Positions 12,101 through 23,007 of a DNA stretch of 64,000 nt are shown here, in pieces. The stretch is from NCBI GenBank assembly GCA_001557505.1, contig LSAX01000004.1:1984001-2048000 (forward strand), given 5' to 3'. The notes under the pieces were generated by a model, which made no database searches, had not been told where the DNA came from, and worked only from the letters and a program-made list of their open reading frames with translations. The translations under genes and the position numbers were made by a program. How positions within the stretch are numbered: position 1 is the stretch's first letter; each line of letters begins with the position of its first letter. This DNA is from Reticulascus tulasneorum. Lineage: Eukaryota; Ascomycota; Sordariomycetes; Glomerellales; Reticulascaceae.

Positions 12101-13156
12101 CATCCGACACGTTGCAATCCGGAGAAGTATCCCCCATTCGAGCTAGTCTTGAACTCCAAGATTAGTTATGATGTGCTCGCGGAGCGGGTTGGGGACCGGA
12201 TAGGTGTACAGCCAACACACATCAGGTTCTGGACAGTCAATTCCGCAACTGGAAACCCCAAGACTACTGTCAAGCGTGGTGTAAACCAGAACCTGCAGCT
12301 GATACTCAATCCTTCGGGCTATAACCAACTGAACTCGAGTCAGAGAACGGATGCATTCTATTTCGAAGTCCTGGATATGAGTCTGACGGAGTTGGACACG
12401 AAGAAGAGTATTAAGATCACTCTACTGAGCGAAGGCATTACGAAAGAGGTAAGGCCCTTGAAATTTGTCTACCTTGACTCAATTAACACGGTCACAGGAT
12501 TCCTACGACCTTCTCGTCAGCAAGAATGGCAACATCGAGGACTTGATCCAAGTGTTGGTCAAAAAGGCACAAATACCCGACGAAGCCGAAGGTGGCAGAA
12601 TTCGCATATACGAGACTAACAGCCACAAATTCTATCGAGAACTGCCACGCGACTACCCTGTGATCAGCATGAATGATTACACCAACGTATTCGCAGAACG
12701 AGTGCCGGAAGAAGAACTCAGTGCAGAGGACAGCAACTTCATCCAAGTCTTCCATTTCCAGAACGAGCCTAGTCGAGTTCACGGCGTCCCCTTTAAGTTC
12801 TTGCTGATTGAGGTATGTCCTATACAATGTTGATACCCTCGGTACATTGCGTGCTAACACCGCGGCAGGGCGAGAAGTTCGCGGATACCAAAAAGCGGCT
12901 CGAGAAGCGAACAGGCGTCAAAGGCAAGAGCTTTGAGAAGATCAAGTTTGCAGTAGTTAGGAGATCGCATTTCTCGAAACCTCAATACTTGAATGACGGT
13001 ATGTGGCTAAGACTATCTTTCCGGATCCTTGCTAATACTTGCACAGACGATGAGCTGTGGAATGCGGCTGCTAGTGATGATGACTACCTTGGCTTGGATC
13101 ATACAGATCGATCGCGGACGCTGCGAAACGGTGTTGGTGATTTGTTCTTGCGATAA
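9132..13156 (+). CDS. UBP15: Ubiquitin carboxyl-terminal hydrolase, UBP15/USP7 family (MATH-USP)
   Basis: Cysteine deubiquitinase. Exons: 9132-9556, 9625-10084, 10145-11737, 11796-11965, 12019-12448, 12498-12812, 12869-12998, 13047-13156; 1210 aa, typical for USP7/Ubp15. A MATH domain (about residues 113-247) precedes the USP catalytic core. The Cys box GLKNQGATCYLNSLLQSLYF contains the nucleophile C278. QQDVQELSRKLMERMEEKMKG follows, and the His box has HSGDLNAGHYYAFLK (H521) with a nearby YRYDDDKVT. The C-terminal half is the ubiquitin-like array of USP7 (HPTRCNPEKYPPFELVLNSK and similar). All introns are GT-AG; the fourth uses GTTGGT. The start at 9132 is the first ATG in the main frame, but an upstream in-frame extension by splicing is possible. 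TIM22 follows in the same orientation. Confidence 0.95.
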
Positions 13157-13807
13157 CTGGTCGGCGTCACACAGAAGGGGCTGGTTGCTATTCGCTCGGA
13201 GGAAGCTACGGCAAAATAGTGCGAGAACATCGAGCTATCCTGATTCTGAGCTTTAGGTAGTATCACGGTATAAAGGCACGTTGGGCAAGAGTCATGACGC
13301 CAAGGGGTTGTGTGCATTTGTTATCCTAAGCAGGCAGGGTTGGTTTCGGTCTACTCTATTACACAAAAGGCATTCCCACGGAAACAGGGGCTTGGGGAAG
13401 CTTCCTCTGTGCCTTTATCTCTTCGTACTCATACCTCAGATACAGGATGGGCGTTGGGCATAGGATGCCTCCAAAGAGAAGAATATGATTAGCACTTGTT
13501 TCTACTACACTTTTTACCACCAGTATTTGCTGCTATCGCAGTGTATTTTTGTAAACCTTTCAAAAATGATCGTTAGACTAACTGTATGCTATTGTGTTGC
13601 TCGGTCTGAGTGTGGAGGTTGATGTGTCCGCGCCCCCCGATAAGGTAGGTGAGTTAGGGACTGATAAAAGCACCGAACAGACACAAGAACCATGAGCGGT
13701 CAGTGGCGGCAGAAATATTTCTTACCACCCAAATCCCATCTCCGCGACGCAAAGTCCACTCTGATAACGGCAATCTAATTGCGATTTACACCACACACAA
13801 ACCGAAC
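13157..13807. other. Intergenic region UBP15-TIM22
   Basis: Tandem (+/+) spacer of 651 bp: UBP15 3' UTR and TIM22 promoter. The frame of TIM22 exon 1 stays open for about 105 bp upstream of its ATG, with no protein character. Confidence 0.5.
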
Positions 13808-14512
13808 ATGAATTTTCCTGGAGGCGGTGCCCAAGGCGGCAATGGCAGTGGCATACTCGGTTCAGAGGACGCGCAAGTCAAAGCAGTATGGCTGGGCTCC
13901 CGACCGCACCCGCTCCTCATCGGAGCAAGATTTCGTTCCATTAGGCTAACCTTGGTATGACCAGATGACCAATATGATGGAGAACTGTTTCGCGAAGGGT
14001 GCCATGTCGGCTGTAATGGGCTTTGGCATGGGCGGGTTGTTTGGCATATTCATGGCTTCGGTACGACCCCCGTCTCTTCTCTTCCCCTTTCCCTGACCTC
14101 TCATCGTGATCATATCCACCGTGTCACACGCCTCTCCAGATCCGAGAACTAACGCGCGCAGATGTCTTACGACACGCCATACCACACAGCCACCCCTGGC
14201 GGCTCGGCCACTCCGATAACCTCGCTGCCGCTTCGACAGCAGCTCAGCGTGGGCTTCAAGGACATGGGCACGCGGTCGTACAGCATGGCGAAGAACTTCG
14301 GCAAGGTCGGCGCGCTGTTCGCGGGCATCGAGTGCGGGATCGAAGGGCTGCGGGCCAAGAATGACATGACAAACGGCGTGTTGGCCGGGTGTCTGACGGG
14401 CGGCATCTTGGCGAAGGGTGCAGGTCCGCAGGCTGCGTTGGGTGGGTGTGCTGCGTTTGCGGCGTTTAGTGCGGCGATCGATGCGTACATGCGGCAGCCG
14501 CCGGATGAGTGA
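13808..14512 (+). CDS. TIM22: Mitochondrial inner-membrane import translocase subunit Tim22
   Basis: Channel subunit of the TIM22 carrier translocase, inserting multispanning carriers into the mitochondrial inner membrane. Exons: 13808-13885, 13965-14060, 14162-14512; 174 aa, the usual size. Tim17/22/23 features include [20 protein letters not shown] (first membrane helix, Gly-rich), ENCFAKG and [10 protein letters not shown] (the two Cys positions conserved in Tim22), and [20 protein letters not shown] (Gly-rich last helices). The N-terminus [15 protein letters not shown] is Gly-rich. Introns are GT-AG with GCTAAC or ACTAAC branch sites. The joins fall exactly at methionine codons, so initiation at an inner ATG could be mis-annotated; the exon-1 start keeps the full first helix context. 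Confidence 0.93.
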
Positions 14513-15105
14513 TGACAGAGAAGACGAGGCTGAAAATTGGAGGCTGGAAGGGGGACGATGAAGTCGCTTTGGGGATCTGCATGGAGACGAGGGGCTCTGA
14601 GTTGAGATTTGGTATGATATGTGTGGATGTGGATGTGGATGGATGTGTATAACGCAATTTTCTGCATTGCATGGCGTTACGGATGGGCATAGAGGCCAAC
14701 TGGGCGAAGGATAGAGGAATCTCTCCACTTATCAGGGTAATACAAAACCCTGGAGATCTACATGTAATGATGCACCAGGCACCTCGGCCATCACCGACGG
14801 GAAGGTTGAGGAATATTGCAAAGGTCCAAAATAACTGTATCATATAATGTCCTCCCCCTGAAGAGCATCAATTATCCTCCAATTTTGCCCGCCGCTGTCC
14901 CCTGATATCTTAAACGCCTGGCTGACAAATTCCCACCTATGCACTGCCTGATGCATTGTATCGTGAAGCCAAATCAAGAATCCGCCGCCGGCCCTCTCTC
15001 TTTGGTAGCTCATATTACGTCCCCGTCCTCGTGGTCCCGAGCCAGGGAATCCAAGAACTCTTTTCTGGGGTTGCCATGCCATCCTCCATGATGGAACTGG
15101 TCTCC
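14513..15105. other. Convergent intergenic region with GGATGT repeat
   Basis: 3' flanks of TIM22 and the GH16 gene. A short imperfect GGATGT tandem repeat lies at 14625-14646. No gene is seen. Confidence 0.5.
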
Positions 15106-16851
15106 TCAAGCAGCTTGGTAGACATCAAAGGCCCCAAACTCCCAATACGCAGTCTCGAATGCCAGGGGATTATTGGCCTGGTAATCATTGCAATTGCTCG
15201 GGCCTACACGTGCGGATTAGCATTCGTTCCTCTGTTTTTGGTGGGAGATTCCTGTGCACTTACATCCAGAGTCCGCGTAGACGGCATATACCAAATCGCC
15301 GCAGACGTTGATGTTGATTATGAGCGACTGGTTCTTGAAATGCGACCCGATGTTGCAGTTCGTGTTGGGGAAGTCGGCGGCGGCGGTTCCCCACGTGCTC
15401 GGATCCGGCGCTTTGTTGGTGATATCGACGGGGACGACGTCCCGGCCGAACTGCCACATGCGGATGCCCTGGTCCCGCCACTCCACCGCCATGATGCCGC
15501 CGCCCACGTCATTGAATCCCGTGCCGTAGGAGGCGACGGCTCCAGCCACACCGCAGCCGGCGTTGTCATTCGCATCAACGTCGCAGTCCGTCTCCAGGGA
15601 CTTGCCACTGTCGATCCGCTTGACGTCCATGTTGCAGTTGTCCGAGGTGTGGAGCGTCATCTGGTTGCCATCAACGGCTTGGTTGACGGCTTCCATCACA
15701 TCGATCTCACCGTGGGCTGGCCAGTTGAAGCGATCCGCGAACCACAGTGCAGGCCAGGAGCCGCATCCATAAGGGGTGTGCTTTATGTCGAAGATGAAGA
15801 GCCCCTTGTTGTATTGCTCTTTTGACTCTACCCGGACGGAGAACCGCCCTGTAGATGCGTCAGGCACGGATTCCGGCCCGACCGAGGTGTCGACCTTGAG
15901 GATCGCAGTCTCAGCTGAGGCGAAGGTGAGGTTCTAGAGATACGTCAGACACGGCGATTCTTCAGGATCGGATGCACATACTAGCTGCTCGGCCTGTTCT
16001 TGCGGAACGTAATGAACTCTCCCATTAGCTAGGAAACCTGGTTAGCCGTGTGTCCATACCAAGAAGCGGCAGCGTGGAGGTCATACAGGGATCGTAACCA
16101 GTAAAGTAGTCAAACTTGTCAAAGAATGTTTCTCCAGAGTCTGTCTCGACGTCAGCGAACACTCTAAGAAGAGTAAAGGACGAGGGTCCGCCTCACAGGT
16201 ATCAGCCAGCGAGTAGCTGAGCTTGGTGTAATCGGGATAGCGATTCCTCTGCTGCTGCGTAACAACAACGGCAGGAACGACAGCAACGATCACTATTATG
16301 ATTATGACCAGAACAGCCCATACCCTCTTCCTCCAGCCCCGCGGATCCCACCACCGGCGCTCATAGTCATCATAGCTGTGGTCGTGCATGTTCGCGGTCG
16401 GTACAGGCGTGATGGCAACCGTGTAAGCGGGAGGGGCATGGGCTTCGGGCCCCTCGGGGGACTTTATATCAAGGTCACGACCCGCAATATCCACCTCCAT
16501 TGAATTTATCGCAGTCAGAAAAGGTGGCTTCGTATTGGCAATACTAAGGCCGCGAAAGCCTGACTGCGCCGCGTACGGGCCTAGGGCCTGTTTGGGCGAC
16601 ATTGAGGATACTTTGGTGCCTAGGCCGGGTGGGCCGGCCAGAGACACGCCATTTCGCGAGGGCAAGACGAGCTTCGGGCCTTCCCAGTATTCGAAGGGTG
16701 TGTAACCAAGCTCTCGGGTCGCCTGAGTGTTGGCCGCCATCTCAGGGTCTAATTGTTCTGCTATTACCCGCCCAATCCCGAGTGCATTTGTTTCCGGGGG
16801 TCCTCGTCCTGCGAGATGTTTTGCTGGTGTTGGTGCGCCGTTACACGGCAT
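15106..16851 (-). CDS. GH16 endo-beta-1,3(4)-glucanase-like protein with N-terminal membrane anchor
   Basis: Glycoside hydrolase family 16 enzyme acting on wall beta-glucans; the exact linkage cannot be read from sequence. Exons: 16851-16197, 16140-16087, 16028-15982, 15933-15264, 15203-15106; 507 aa. Residues 1-175 are a Pro/Ala-rich, presumably cytosolic tail. A basic stretch (RGWRKR) then precedes one hydrophobic helix (about 178-197, WAVLVIIIIVIVAVVPAVVV), predicting a type II membrane protein with an extracellular catalytic domain. The domain begins YSGETFFDKFDYFTGYDP. The catalytic motif is HGEIDVMEAV (E328 nucleophile, D330, E333 acid/base). The last intron joins DSGC-PSNCNDYQANN and the protein ends AYWEFGAFDVYQAA. 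Unspliced reading would stop early at 15217. Confidence 0.93.
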
Positions 16852-18066
16852 GCACGAGGGTAATTAGGCGCAAGGCTGTTTGGACCGACGAATGTGATAA
16901 GGGTCCCCCAGGGACCTTTGTTTAAAAATTATATGACAACGGGCGCAGCCCTATGCAAATGCTCTGATAGCAGAAAAGGCAATAGGAGAAAAATCAGGCA
17001 GCCATGTACACTGAAGTATAGGAGGTGGTAGGCAGAGAGAGGGCAATACGGGAATACACTGGCGCAGCCGTCCGCGGGCCCGCGGAACGAGAATTAGGAA
17101 ACGGGGAGTGGATGGTGTTCAAGATGGACGTGAGAATCTCGAGGGGGCTCCCATACGAGGAACGACTGGCACTTACATACCATGGGCCTCGCTGCAAACC
17201 TCATCAGATCCCGGATGCCCGTCTGGGGGGAGTTGAGGTTCTGCAAACACCCCCCGTCTCCCACTCGCTCGATATCATGTCACAGCACGGACGGGCTTGT
17301 CTTCATGCCCTTGTTGGACGCTCCCGGGGAAGGTGTACGCGGCAGAGACGAGACATGACACACAGGCCCGGAAAAGGGTGGAGCGGTCAAATAGCATTCT
17401 TGGCAGTCTGGTCTTTGGGGGGGACGTCTGGACATGAAGTGAAGTCGGGATGTGGGTGACGCGTGCGTGTTGTCGAGGCGTGTATCCCCAGTAAGGGTTT
17501 CACTAAAACTGACTCTGTAATGCGATGAAAAATTGGTCCCTGCACGGAATTGCGGTTCGCTTTCTGCAGGTCCCCCCTGGTCATGAGATCCTCTCGATCT
17601 CTTTGATCTTCAGGTACCAGCCAAATTATTTCGTGATCGACGCCACCTTGCGGCGTTCATGTTGATGAGCAAAATCCTTTCGGCCGAGTCGTCCAAACAG
17701 TCAATTGGCATTGTGCTTCTTCCGACAAGCGTCGAGGAAACTCACCGTCTATTCGCTTCATTGGCAGCTATTAATACGTGGTGTGTTGAGCCTCAGAAAG
17801 TATCCAATCTAACATATTCTGCTCGGCAAGGTGCCCATTGGTTCCTCACAGGTATGGTGTATTGTTCATCTCTCACCACCAACACCAACAGAGTGTGACT
17901 CCCCGTGCGAGTGTTGCCTGCAATTAGGCTTTTATCAAGGGACATTGGCAGCTTCGGAGTATTTATCGATGCTAATCTAGAGTTCCATGCCGTTTTCATT
18001 TGCACTCTTCCGACCTCCAACCAACCGTGGCTAGAACCAACGCAGACTCAGGGCAGGGCCGCCACG
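16852..18066. other. Divergent upstream region of GH16 gene and the broken ORF
   Basis: 1.2 kb without a convincing gene. A 144-codon ORF (17025-17459) has no protein-like pattern. It probably holds the two promoters. Confidence 0.5.
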
Positions 18067-18915
18067 ATGGTCCAACCCGAGGATGTTGCTTATTCGCGCG
18101 ACGCTACAATCGCCGCAGTAACCGATTATTATGACTTCCTTACCAAGATGTACCTACAAGACGCGCAAGTCATATACCCCCCTGCCGAAGGTTGGCCAGC
18201 TATCGTCAATGCTGACCCCGAGGTTCTCAAACTATTGGGTAAGTTGGATGAGGTACTGTTGCTTCTCGCCCACCTGTCCTACATAACCAAGTTCGGCCAC
18301 GAGAACGATAGAGCAGATGTTATCGCTGCCTGCCACTTCACTGACTGGCAAGGCAAAATCGCATCAATCACCAGGCCGTCCAGATATCCCAGGCACACCA
18401 ATGAACATCATATTGTCGGCCTACTCACCATCACCGAAGGGCCTACATACACCAAGATGGCGCCCCCTCATGTTTTCGGCTTGACCATCGGGGGGCACGA
18501 AGAGACCCCTGTCATAGTACTGGATATAAAGCTTGGAGTCATTCACTGGGCAGAGTGCTCGTATGAGATCGACGATGATGAATGCCAAGAACAAGTCGAC
18601 TAGGAATCAGACGGTGAGCCTGAGGAAGTAGCAGACTGGTACCGCGACGCATCCTCATGGGCTATTCCTGAGTTCTTTAAAGTCCTCAAGAACCAATTCA
18701 CTACACTGCGCTGGAACCCTTTCTCTCATAAGACCGTGGTGCCGGCTTCGTGGTGTACTGGCCCAGACGAAGAGGGTATGCTGCCCATGCTGCAGGATAT
18801 CTATCGTCGGCATGGCTGGCCCGACTTGGATTGTTACCGTAAAGCAGAATGCATCGAGGCTGTTAGAAAGGCACTGACGGAGAGATATCCTGATTGTAAT
18901 TGGCTACACCTATAG
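18067..18915 (+). pseudogene. Conserved fungal hypothetical protein interrupted by one in-frame TAG
   Basis: Intronless frame from ATG 18067 that runs 178 codons, meets TAG at 18601-18603, then stays open in the same frame for another 103 codons to TAG 18913-18915. Both halves look like one protein. The first has TIAAVTDYYDFLTKMYL, KLDEVLLLLAHLSYI, HFTDWQGKI and VIVLDIKLGVIHWAEC. The second has WAIPEFFKVLKNQF, EGMLPMLQDIYRRHGWPDL and IEAVRKALTERYPD. I recall similar multi-copy hypothetical proteins in Pezizomycotina in which the acidic linker at the TAG is continuous. The function is unknown; the layout faintly recalls SMI1/KNR4 (SUKH) proteins, which is inference only. No GT-AG intron removes the stop in frame. 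It is either a recent single-nonsense pseudogene, a truncated protein or a readthrough gene. Confidence 0.7.
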
Positions 18916-19751
18916 TTCAGTGAATAGCTATTGCTTGCAGGCAGAAGCTACTAATACAAGAGAGAATGATGTGCCCAAACTCCAGCCGACCGGCAGGCAG
19001 CACTATTCCTTTTATCAATTCACCACCTCTAATAAAAGATCATGGCGTTAACCGTGATCTACGGATATGAAGATAGAAGAGATTACGACCTAAAGAGTAA
19101 TCTTATGAACTTTATTACTCTATATAAACACAGTCTCTTCTATAGTCAGATAGTCTTGATAATACCTTGACAATTAAATCTAATCTTTAGCTCTGTTAAG
19201 CTTCAAACCTTCCTAACCCAAGTACAGAAGGGCCCTGTTTCATCATTTGTGATGCTGGAAATCGGGCACCAAAATAGCTACTGAACCCACAAAACCGGGT
19301 TCGTTGCCAATCTTCGCTGCCTGATCTTCGTCTCAACCACCCCCCGTTTTCCCTTGATATGGGGGCCACCCTTATCTAGCGGCCTGCGCTGGGACTACAA
19401 ACTTTTGCTGGCTGCCATCTGCAAATTCCTCTTCCGGGCTATCGATTGTCGCACGTCGGGGAGCGTCCCATCAAACGCATGAAGAGCCTCCGAAACAGTC
19501 CCAATCATCCCCGGCCCAGTAGAGTCCAAGGGATTGCACGCGTTCTAGAGCTTCTGCGAACCTGCAGATTCGTCTCATCTTTCTTGTCCAAGACTGGAAC
19601 TATAATTGGTTTCTGGTATTATCTCCAATCATGCGAGACTGACTGCCTGAAAGCCTATGGGCTATCTGTGAGAAGTCGTATGTGATGCAGTGGCTGCTCA
19701 ATCAACAGAGGTTTTACAGGTTTTACACGACCCAACATGTCCGGCGTCCTT
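18916..19751. other. AT-rich convergent intergenic region with two hairpins
   Basis: It includes an AT-rich patch (about 19015-19200), unlike its neighbours. Two inverted repeats are visible: GATCATGG/CCGTGATC (19038-19059, one G-U pair) and perfect AGATTAC/GTAATCT (19080-19086, 19097-19103). It could be a decayed repeat or a 3'-end processing region. No gene. Confidence 0.5.
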
Positions 19752-21759
19752 CTATTCGTCGTCGTCCTCGTCGTCATCTTCCTCCACCCTAGCACGTTTG
19801 GCCTGCCGTGAGTCAGTCTCTTGGAGCCCATACCCTCTCTTCGTCGACGAGCTCTGCTCCACCTCCGTCAAGAATTTGTCAACATTGAAGGGATCCCCGC
19901 CTGCATCCTTCTCGAACTGAACTGGACCTTCCCGTGCCTATTGTGGAAACTCCTGTTAGCTGTGCTTCAAAATGGCTGGACTGTGTCAGTACGAACCTCA
20001 ACGTCTTCCGTGCCCTTGAACGTGCCCTTCCCCAACACCTCGCCGAACCGGCTGCTTTTCTGGATCTTCGTCATTTCCTTGTCTCCAGCAGCTTCATCTT
20101 CTTCGTCCTCTAAATTGGCCCGAGGTCGATATATGCTACTGATGGCATCCTGGGCGGCGAAGAGTGGCTTGTCGTAATGATTGTCCTCGTTGAATCCGCT
20201 GTCGAATCCGCTCGACTGATTAAACAGCCGCGAGTCGTACATGGTTTCCTTGGACTGTGTGGGTTTCGCCAGCCCGAGCGCAATCTTTTCCGAAATATCT
20301 CGATTTTGCTCCCTTGCCATGACTTGCACCCTTCGTTCGGCTCCCATGCGTGACTGTCGGAGTTTGCGCTCTTCGTCTTTCATCTTGTCCTTTCGGGCTT
20401 GCTCACGCTCCCGAATATCCGACTCATCACTCGCCGAATCCTCCGAATCAGAACTGTAGCTGCCAGACCGCGACCTTGAGTCTCGCCGCCCAGCACCGGC
20501 TCGCTCTTCTCGAGCTTTCTGGGCCAACATTCTCAGGTTGTCCTCCTTCTGAGCCTTCTCCTTTTCGGCAAGTCGCTGTTGCATGGCTTGACGTTGTCTT
20601 ACTTCCTCTCGAGCATGCCGATCTGCTACATACAAAGCTTCACTAAACTGTGCAAACTTGTCGTTTATTGCCACGTCTTGAAGCCCTCGCCCGTCAGCAG
20701 CTAATCGCTTGTCCAGCTAAGGGAAGATTAGCAAAGGCATCACGATACGAAAGCTAAAGGTGAAACATTACCGGCACAGTGAAACCCTTGGGATTCTTCC
20801 AGTTCGATACGGGCGGAGGTATCCGCCACATTTCTTGGTCTTCGCTGGTAAGTTTTCTCGCAGGGCTGCGCAAAACAGGAGGTGGAGGACTAGGCGGGCC
20901 GCGAGGTATCTTCTTATGCTTGAAGCGAGGCGGAGACATAGCTAAACTCTAGTATCAGTTTGTGTTCAAGAAGGAAAGTGGAAATTGCGATGAAGCATGC
21001 GTGGGAGGAGGGCCAAAGTGCTCAAGATCCGGGGAAGCACTCACGATCTCTCTGTCTTTCTACCACTTTCATAATCCGTTCCTGCTTCTTTGAATTGTCT
21101 CCAAATTGGTCGGCTGGTGTGTACCTCACGAACGTGGCCTCCTTTCTCTGTCCGAGGTTGAGTGATTTCGGCTTCTGTGCGGCCACGGCGCCATTGACAA
21201 GCCTCTGTAACGCTTGCTTCGTCCTCTCTGCTGTTGCCAACACCTCTTCCTGGCTAGGCCTCTCAAGAGACAGTTCACCGGCGTTCGCGCGATTTCGAAG
21301 AGGTATCAGGTCTTTGAATGAAGTTCTGTCCACAAATTAGCAAGCTTGCCGTAAGGACTTGAGCACCTTGAAACTGGTGATCGGGTGAACATACTGTATT
21401 ATTCGCGTCTCGCTGTGGCCCTGCTTCGCAATTGCATCGTATGCCACCTTTCCATCCCCGTCGACTTGAACAGCTATAGCATTTGAGGCTGTCGCGGACT
21501 TCTTTCCCATGTCAAGAGGATACTGAGCGATGGGGATCTCTGGAAAGGCACCGCCATCGCCGAAGTCTTCGGCGGAGCGCGGCCGCCAGCCTGATGATCT
21601 TTGTCCATATGAAGGAGGTCCCGCTCTCTTTAATACCACTTGGTTCTCATCTAGAGAGCGAACAATCCTCGGGCCGCGTTCTCGTGGGATTTCCTCGTCC
21701 TCCCCAGTGTATTTCGGCTTAGGCAGCGCCGCGGCTAAGGAAGCTGCGATCGTAGCCAT
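19752..21759 (-). CDS. PRP45: Pre-mRNA-processing protein 45 (SNW/SKIP domain)
   Basis: Spliceosome component of the NTC-related complex (yeast Prp45, human SNW1/SKIP), acting in the nucleus during activation and second-step splicing. Exons: 21759-21395, 21325-21045, 20941-20772, 20716-19997, 19937-19752; 573 aa. The SKIP/SNW region contains YDAIAKQGHSETRIIQTSFK across the first intron, PPRFKHKKIPRGPPSPPPPV, and the signature SNWKNPKGFTVPLDKRLAAD with SNW at about 261-263 across the third intron. A basic coiled coil (EEVRQRQAMQQRLAEKEKAQ), an RS-like SRSRSGSYSSDSEDS stretch and an acidic tail (EEDDDEDDDE) follow. All introns are GT-AG; the last has the weaker donor GTTCGT. Confidence 0.96.
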
Positions 21760-23007
21760 GTTGCCTGCAAAGTGAAGTCTCGAGATGAGTTAAGGTCTTA
21801 AAGCTTTGGACTTATGTGTTGGGATGCCGCGTCGTGTTCATGTCGCGTTGTCGCTGCGTCGTGGCCGTCGTGGTCTTTCTTGGAAGAGGTTTTTGGAGAA
21901 GCCGACCAGTGCTTTGAGCCTCAGCAAAGCCAGCCTGCCAGACAGCCCGCCTAAATTTCTTATTCGGGCTTAGCGCCAGTCTGCTTAGTGGGGCAGCCGC
22001 AAAAAAAAACCTATAAAACCCTGCCTCCATGTTTTCCCTCTTTCAAACTTTTCTCCCCTTTTCCTCCTTATTCGAGTGCATGGGCTTTACGCGTATCAGT
22101 GAGGATTCGTCCGAGATCGTGTTTTTGCTAGTTGAAAACTATAACATGACCACTTCTAGTTGGCTTCGGCCGGCTAGAGAATTTTTGGAACACTTTTATC
22201 TTGCGAGGATCATTCTTTCATTGCTCTCGTTCCCTTGTGGAACGTAGTGAAGAAGGGAAGGAAGCGGCACGCGACATCGTCAGCATCATGTTTTGCAGCT
22301 CCCGTACCACGAGCACTGTGCTGCAACAAGGAAGCTGGCGTCAGAAGTAGTCTATACAGAGGGTGGACATGGCAAGCCTGGGCCATGAAGCTTTCTCCAA
22401 AGCTTCTGACCTTGAGGGGTTGAATCAAAAAGGGGACCACCGCCGTAATCGCGTGAGGTTTTGATCCTGTCGTCCTCAACTCTCGATCGTAGGCAACTGC
22501 ACATAAATGATCTCAACCACTAGCCATTCATCAGGATCAGGATCAGATCTAAGCCTGATGATACCTAGGACCTGGCACTCGTAGACGAATCTTCCTTTCG
22601 CCTTCCAAAACCGCTATCCTCTATTTCTACCCAAATATTCCTAGGTAGGCAAGCGTCCCCCGCCTCTTACCGTTTTCGCCCACACGCGTCTTAAGATTTC
22701 GACTGAGGTGAGAAGAATAGAAAGCTTCTTCCCTTGATAGATGGATTTAGATTTCGATAATCTACCATAAAGGAATCTAAGCCCATCTGCTGATATCCAG
22801 CGTCTCATCAATTTCAACTTTTTGGGACTCCTCAGATTGGAAGTTTTCACTCCGCGCCCTCAGGTAATTCATGTCACTACATTGAAGCAATCATAGCTAG
22901 TTATTGCCATATTCTCTTCTATTTTTGTATTTACAAGTCTATGTACGCAGCCAGTCTCTCGGCATGGTGACCATGCGTACAACGAGGCTTGGCAGTCCGC
23001 CCACTCG
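21760..23007. other. Intergenic region PRP45 / BBE oxidase
   Basis: 1.25 kb: PRP45 upstream region and the oxidase 3' flank. Imperfect ATCAGG tandem copies at 22530-22548 and a CCTAGGTAGG site near 22640. No gene is seen. Confidence 0.5.

Noticed and set aside
13946..14728. 260-codon minus-strand ORF over TIM22
   Set aside because: Spans TIM22 introns and exons antisense; Arg/Ser/Pro-rich shadow.
14956..15825. 289-codon plus-strand ORF over the GH16 gene
   Set aside because: Antisense shadow of the catalytic exon, rich in His/Arg/Val from complementing Asp/Asn/Ala codons.
17025..17459. 144-codon ORF upstream of the GH16 gene
   Set aside because: Low-information Arg/Gly-rich reading without recognisable motif; more likely promoter.
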